From Actinernus sp. WN-2022 (taxonomy: Eukaryota > Cnidaria > Anthozoa > Actiniaria > Actinernidae), in the NCBI GenBank assembly GCA_030867875.1, contig JAOWCC010000577.1, positions 141,848,344 through 141,912,343 of the forward strand: a stretch of DNA of 64,000 nt. The letters are read 5' to 3'. The notes below the pieces were generated by a model. The model worked only from the letters and a program-made list of their open reading frames with translations, was not told the origin of the DNA and did not search any database. Below are positions 28,401 through 34,400 of this stretch, piece after piece. Both the position numbers and the translations under genes were made by a program. Within the stretch, counting starts at the first letter, position 1; each line of letters begins with the position of its first letter.

Positions 28401-31400
28401 TAAAGAAAACAGAGGCAATCACACCTGTTTCAAATTTTTGGTACGAATGTGCAATGTTTTGCACACACACAAAAAAAAAAAAACTACTTGAAAGCCAAGC
28501 CTAAGACTTTAACAGGTTGAAGTTTTCTTAATTTGTAATTCACTGAGTTTACTAAGTTATGAAATTATTTACTAAACATGTTTTAAGACCTCGGAAACTT
28601 TTATTTGCACTCCAGAGCCTTCGCTCTTTCGACCAGCGGAGCACAACATTTTGCCACGGTGTGTATGAATATAGAGTTGCCTGCGGAGGAAGCTAGAAGT
28701 ACGGCCTCCTACCGTTTAATACAACGCGCCCAACTGTTACCTTAAGGAGTAGAAATCCTATGTGTATACCATCATGTAGAACTAATAGATATAGAAACAC
28801 CTTTATAATATCGGGCGCAAATGATTACAATAACAATCGTAAGTAACTACAATCGATGTATTTAGAAATTTTTAATTGTAATATAGCATTAGTTTAATTA
28901 GAGCAGTATATAGTATATCCTTCTTAAAACTTAGTTAACTTATCTAGAACCATATTAATGTAAACCTCCGTAATTCAGTTTTTGCTGTAAGTGAGAAATA
29001 TTTGTAATAAACGATCTATCTATCTATCTATCTATCTGGCTGTCCACCGGGGCAAAACGTCATGCGCATGCGCTTTTGATGAGCCGCAGTTTCCCGCCGA
29101 AACTAAAAGAAAACACGGGCAATCACCCCTGTTTCTAATTTTAAGCACGTTTGCGTATTTACGTAAAATGTTTCGCAAAAAACAAGAAAACTACTTAAAA
29201 GCTAAGCCTAAGACTTTAACATGTGAGTTTACTAAGTTATAAAAGTATTTACTAAAAAGTTTAAGACCGGGGAAACTTGTATTTGAAATCCTGAGCCTTC
29301 ATTCTTTCGGCCAGCGGAGTGTAATGTTTTGCCGCGCAGTGTGTGGGTATATACCTCACCTACCACAGGAAGCCCACAATCCGAGTTCGAAAACTAGAGA
29401 TGCCTGCGGAGGAAATACTCAGATGAGGCGCGAGAATAAAGCATGAGGATTATTTATGATTTGTCACGTTTACACTAAAACTTGACCCTCGGTGAAAAAC
29501 AGTTACGCCTCGTATCGCTTTGAATGATTGCCCACAACAACGACAACTAGTACAATGTTTTGTCTTCATTTTGTTCAGATGCGTCAACAGTTCGCCTGTA
29601 TGTAGTTCGACACGAGCAACCAGGAGAGGGATGTCTTGTACAAGTGAGAGCTAGGTAAGACAGTACACTTAGTTATAATGGGATTGTTATCTGGGTGAAG
29701 AGATGAGTGGACTACTTCTCTGTGATGTTGTCATGCCATGTGCTGAGCAGTCTTCTCTCTTTATTACCGTTTTCGTTGAAGTGAACATGCACGCAGTCGC
29801 CTACGTTTCAACCGTGTCTTCAAACCACCTCCAAATTTTACGTTGTAAAAGCCCGGTTTCCATATGATCGCAACGATCGCAGCATTCGCTGGATTCATTT
29901 GTTCTGCGTATCAATTTACGCTTCGATTCACATCGAACAAAAGAATCCTGCGATCGCTGCGATCATATGGAAACCGGGCTAAAGAGAACGCGAACGTAAG
30001 AAAGGTTATCAATCCGTTTTTCGTACGGCTCTATACGGCTCATCATATTTTTCGAAAATCTGGTAGTGAGAAACAATTAAAGGCGAACAAAGGGAAGCTC
30101 CTGTTACTTACGAAGCTGACAGAAGGTTTTTCACACTACAAACCTTATCCCTGTTTTATTGTATTGTGCTTCAGTGGGAATTCTCTCCGGTCTCGTGGTT
30201 GTTTTGTTTTACTGCTGTGTCTGGAGGGGAAGATGTTTGTGTGGCATGGGGCCAAGTCCATGGAGGAGACAAGGAAGGTTGCCATGGCAGCCGCCAAACA
30301 CATCCAGGCCAAGTGAGTCATACTTTGTTTCAGTAGTGATTTTGTAACTGCATTGCTGATAGTCCAAAGATTCGTTATTACTAGACACCAACTAGCTAGT
30401 GTTGTATCACGAATCCTGCAATCTGATTGATAGTGATCAGTAGCGAAAAAGCAGTGGGTTTTCAAAAGCAAAACAATGACTGCCAAGTCGTCAAAATGTC
30501 AAAAAATCTTCTTGTTTCAGTTTAAGATTGAACTACTATTTGGTTTCTACTAAAACAATTAGACTACTCGCTCTCAGTTTCTGTGGCTGAGAGTTGACTC
30601 GGAGTACGCTCCTCGTTAACAATCAGCCGATAGAAACTTAGAGCTCATAGTCTAATTGTTAATTAGAATCACTGTACAGGAACGTATTTTAAATGAGATT
30701 TAATAATCATAGTTAACTGATTGGCCAGCATATTGTTCTCATAATTGCATGCTTAATAGGGTCGTCTTGTGTGACGAATTTTCCCCCATGGTGAGTTATT
30801 TTGGGATCGCTTTGCAATAGCTGTTGGCCAGCGGACAGTGCTCATTTGGTGCATATGCAACGAGGTCGTCAAATGTGACGAGTTTACCCTCATGCTCGGT
30901 TCTAGCGTGCTTGCTTAATGGGGTCGTCTTGTGTGACGAATTTGCCCCAATGGTGAGTTATTTTGGGATCGCTTTGCAAATAGCTATTGGCCAGCGGACA
31001 GTGCTCATTTGGCGCATGTGCAACGAGGTCGTCAAATATGACGAGTTTGCCCTCGTGCTGAGTTCTTGCTTGTTTGCTTAATGGGTCGTCTTGTGTGACG
31101 AATTTTCCCCCATGGTGAGTTATTTTGGGATCGCTTTGCAAATAGCTATTGGCCAGCGGACAGTGCTCATTTGGTGCATGTGCAACAAGGTCGTCAAATG
31201 TGACGAGTTTGCCCTCATGCTCAGTTCTAGCTTGCTTGCTTTGCATTGGCTTGCCGTATTGCCCCACCCACCCATCCCTACTATGGAAGGTCTAAGACCT
31301 AGGTAAGTATCTTTTTCCACTGTAAACCAGTGTGACAGGTGCTGGGGGTTGACCCATGGCTTGGATGCCATGGTTCCCTCCTTAGTTGCGCATTGCTTAC

Positions 31401-34400
31401 CTGTTGCTAGTACTTGCATTGCAAATGCACCTACCCTCCATCCTTATTGACAAGTTAATGTCTTGCTAGTATACTAACAAAGTTATTGTGGTATTATTTT
31501 ACCGTCTAGTGTACGCAGTCGAATTCAGCATAAAACTGTACGACGTCATTCTCTTAGGACATTCATATTATCACCTCTTCGTTTTCCATACACTGTAGTT
31601 AGTAGATGGCATACCTCGGGTTAACATTTTCCGCATGGTTTACTCCATACGTTAGTAGAGAAAAACGCAGAGTATTCATTTCTTTAGAAAACCAATGGAG
31701 TGCAATGTGGAGAACGTGTCGGCTGTCACTATAAAGGAATTGCAGGAAGGCCAAGAGCCAGACGAGTTCTTCAAGGTCTTGGGAGGAAAGAAGTACTACT
31801 GTAGTCTCGTAAATGGTCAGTTAGGTTGATACTTCATTGCTTGGGCTTCTCTTGTATTCCTTACTGATTACTGAATTGATCTGATTATTAGACGAACAAA
31901 TGAACACTAAAGAAAAAAGTATTTCCTTTTCATATGCGTTTTGTGCTATTTTCAACTATAATAATAGCAATCGTAATTGTAATAGTAAGACTTTATTTAC
32001 TGAGGGTGACACTAAACAGTTACGTATGCCCCTCTGAAGGCTTAACTATAGGTATAAATATATCAAAAACTACGTATGGATAAAAGTATATATTAAAGTA
32101 TATATACAAATTCTAATAAGATTATATACACTAAAATAATCTAATTTGCTAAATGTACAATTATCCAATTAATAAAACCTAATTTAGAATTTAAGCTGGA
32201 AACTACACAGAGATAAGATATAATAATGATAATATACAAAGATAAAAAATGGGCCTTTATTAGAGTTTGAATGTCTATTGTGAGAGTGAGCCAAGTACGT
32301 TATTATTTTGCAGATCCTTCTGCGCACCACTTCACTTCTCGACTGTTTGAACTGAGCAGCTCCACGGGAAAGTTTATGTCCAGTGAAATCATCTGTCCAT
32401 CGAGAATGGATTCAAAGCTTTGTCCATTTGCCTACCTTCAAGAAGACCTATACACAGCAAAACAGCCCAGTAAGAGAAACAAAACTAGTGTTAGTGTCTT
32501 CCAAATTCATATGAAGATCTCATACTTCAAACAGAATGATAAACCACAGGCAACCCAAGCTCAAATTGTGTGTATTTGTCAGTATATAATATAAAGGCTT
32601 CGTATGGGAACTACTAAACGGGGAAAATCACGAATTTTGGCAATCCCTTTATGTAGGACGACACGAATTTTTTACCAAAAATACAATAGAATACAACACA
32701 ATACAATTCAATACAACAATAGAATGCAACACAATACAATACAATTTGGTAGCAATTCGTGTCGTCCTACATGAAGGGATGGCCCGAATTTTACCACTAT
32801 TGATATGTTAAAATCAACTGAAATAAACATACATTTGCTGCATCTGTTGTTGTTTGTCGTTTATTAGCGATTTGGGCTTCTTAGGGAGAGGAGATCCAAA
32901 AAGGAAAAGAAGCCCAAATCGCTAATAAACGACAAAGAACAACAGATGCCAGTTGATTTTGATCTATCAATAGTGGTAAAATTCGTGATTTTCCCCGTTT
33001 AGCAGTTCCCATACAAAGCCTTTATATTATATACTGACAAATACACACAATTTGAGCTTGGGTTGCCTGTGGATAAACTTGCAGATCTTGGCAAGCGGTT
33101 TTTGATTCATTTTCACGGGTAGGTACTTTGTGTAACGTATTTTCTTGTGACTTTAGGTCTATTCCTGTTGGACAACCATTTCGAGGTGTACATCTGGGAA
33201 GGGTGGATACCTGAAGATGATATTGATTCCCTGACAGGAACAGGAAAACAGCGATGGGACAACGACAGGAAACTAGCAATGGAGACTGCTGTCAAGTACG
33301 CTGAAGGTACGGAGAACGTCAGCTCAGTCTCGTTTCAGATCACGTGGTAATACATGGAAACCAGGGACGACAAATTTGCATATTTGCTGTTTTTGGAAAC
33401 GGTTTCAAAGCAAATTTGCAAATTACTTCTAGATTACAGTTTAATACCTACGTGAGAGAAACATGAAGAAACATGAAACATATTATAAACTTTAACGCCT
33501 CTAGAAGTCTACTTACATTTTTGTCTACAAATGCTTGTATAAAATTTCATAAGCCAGAAATGTTAAGCTTTCTGCCGTCATACACGTTATACGAATCTTC
33601 AAACGTTTCTCTTCCAATTCCGAAGACTTGCTCTTCCACCCAGACTTCCATTCTTCCAATTTACACACGCCCGACCAATTCTAATACTCATAGTTCATTT
33701 GACAGTCAAACGGTTCAGTCTTTGCCCGTTTAGGGCTCTCTAAATAGTTTGCGTTTTCGCTTCTCTTCATCCAGCCGTTTCGATGCCTGCCATTCTCACT
33801 TTCACTGCACTATGATTTGATTATTCGAACCTCATCGAACTCTAATTTGAATATGAATATACAAATTCAGTGGAATTCTTGCTTTCAATTTTTTCCTGTT
33901 TATATTGTTTAATTAGTTGCGTTATTTTTATATCATTGTCCTCTGTGTCATGAATATCTAATGATGTGTGAGAAGCCATTTCAAAGCATGCGATTTTTTA
34001 GACGTGGTTTCTATCAATCACTTAGCTTTGAAATATTACTACCTCTAGTAATATCGCAGGTGATGATACTGTCAAGTATTGTCGGTTCTAACAACTGAGG
34101 TGTCTGAGACAACAACCTAGTCTCTAGGTGTTATGACGTGTGAGAACCAAGAGTATGGATTTTGTTAACGGACTTTGTACAATTAAGAATGAGTGAGATA
34201 TTTGAAATAAATGATATTTTTTCAATGTTTGAAAGATTTATCCAAAGCAGTCATATTTGCCAATTTCGAAGACTTTGAAGTCTGTCATGATACTGAATAC
34301 CCCAAAGTATATGACATAGTTTTGCCTTGATGCTCTCGTTCTCACTTTATAACTGTTGTTTGTTGTTAGATGTTGGTAAGCGTGTGTCTCATCGTGTGTT

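Noticed and set aside
30824..31419. Overlapping frames of 70-120 codons on both strands
   Set aside because: They lie on the triplicated inner unit of an interspersed element and have no splice or homology support.
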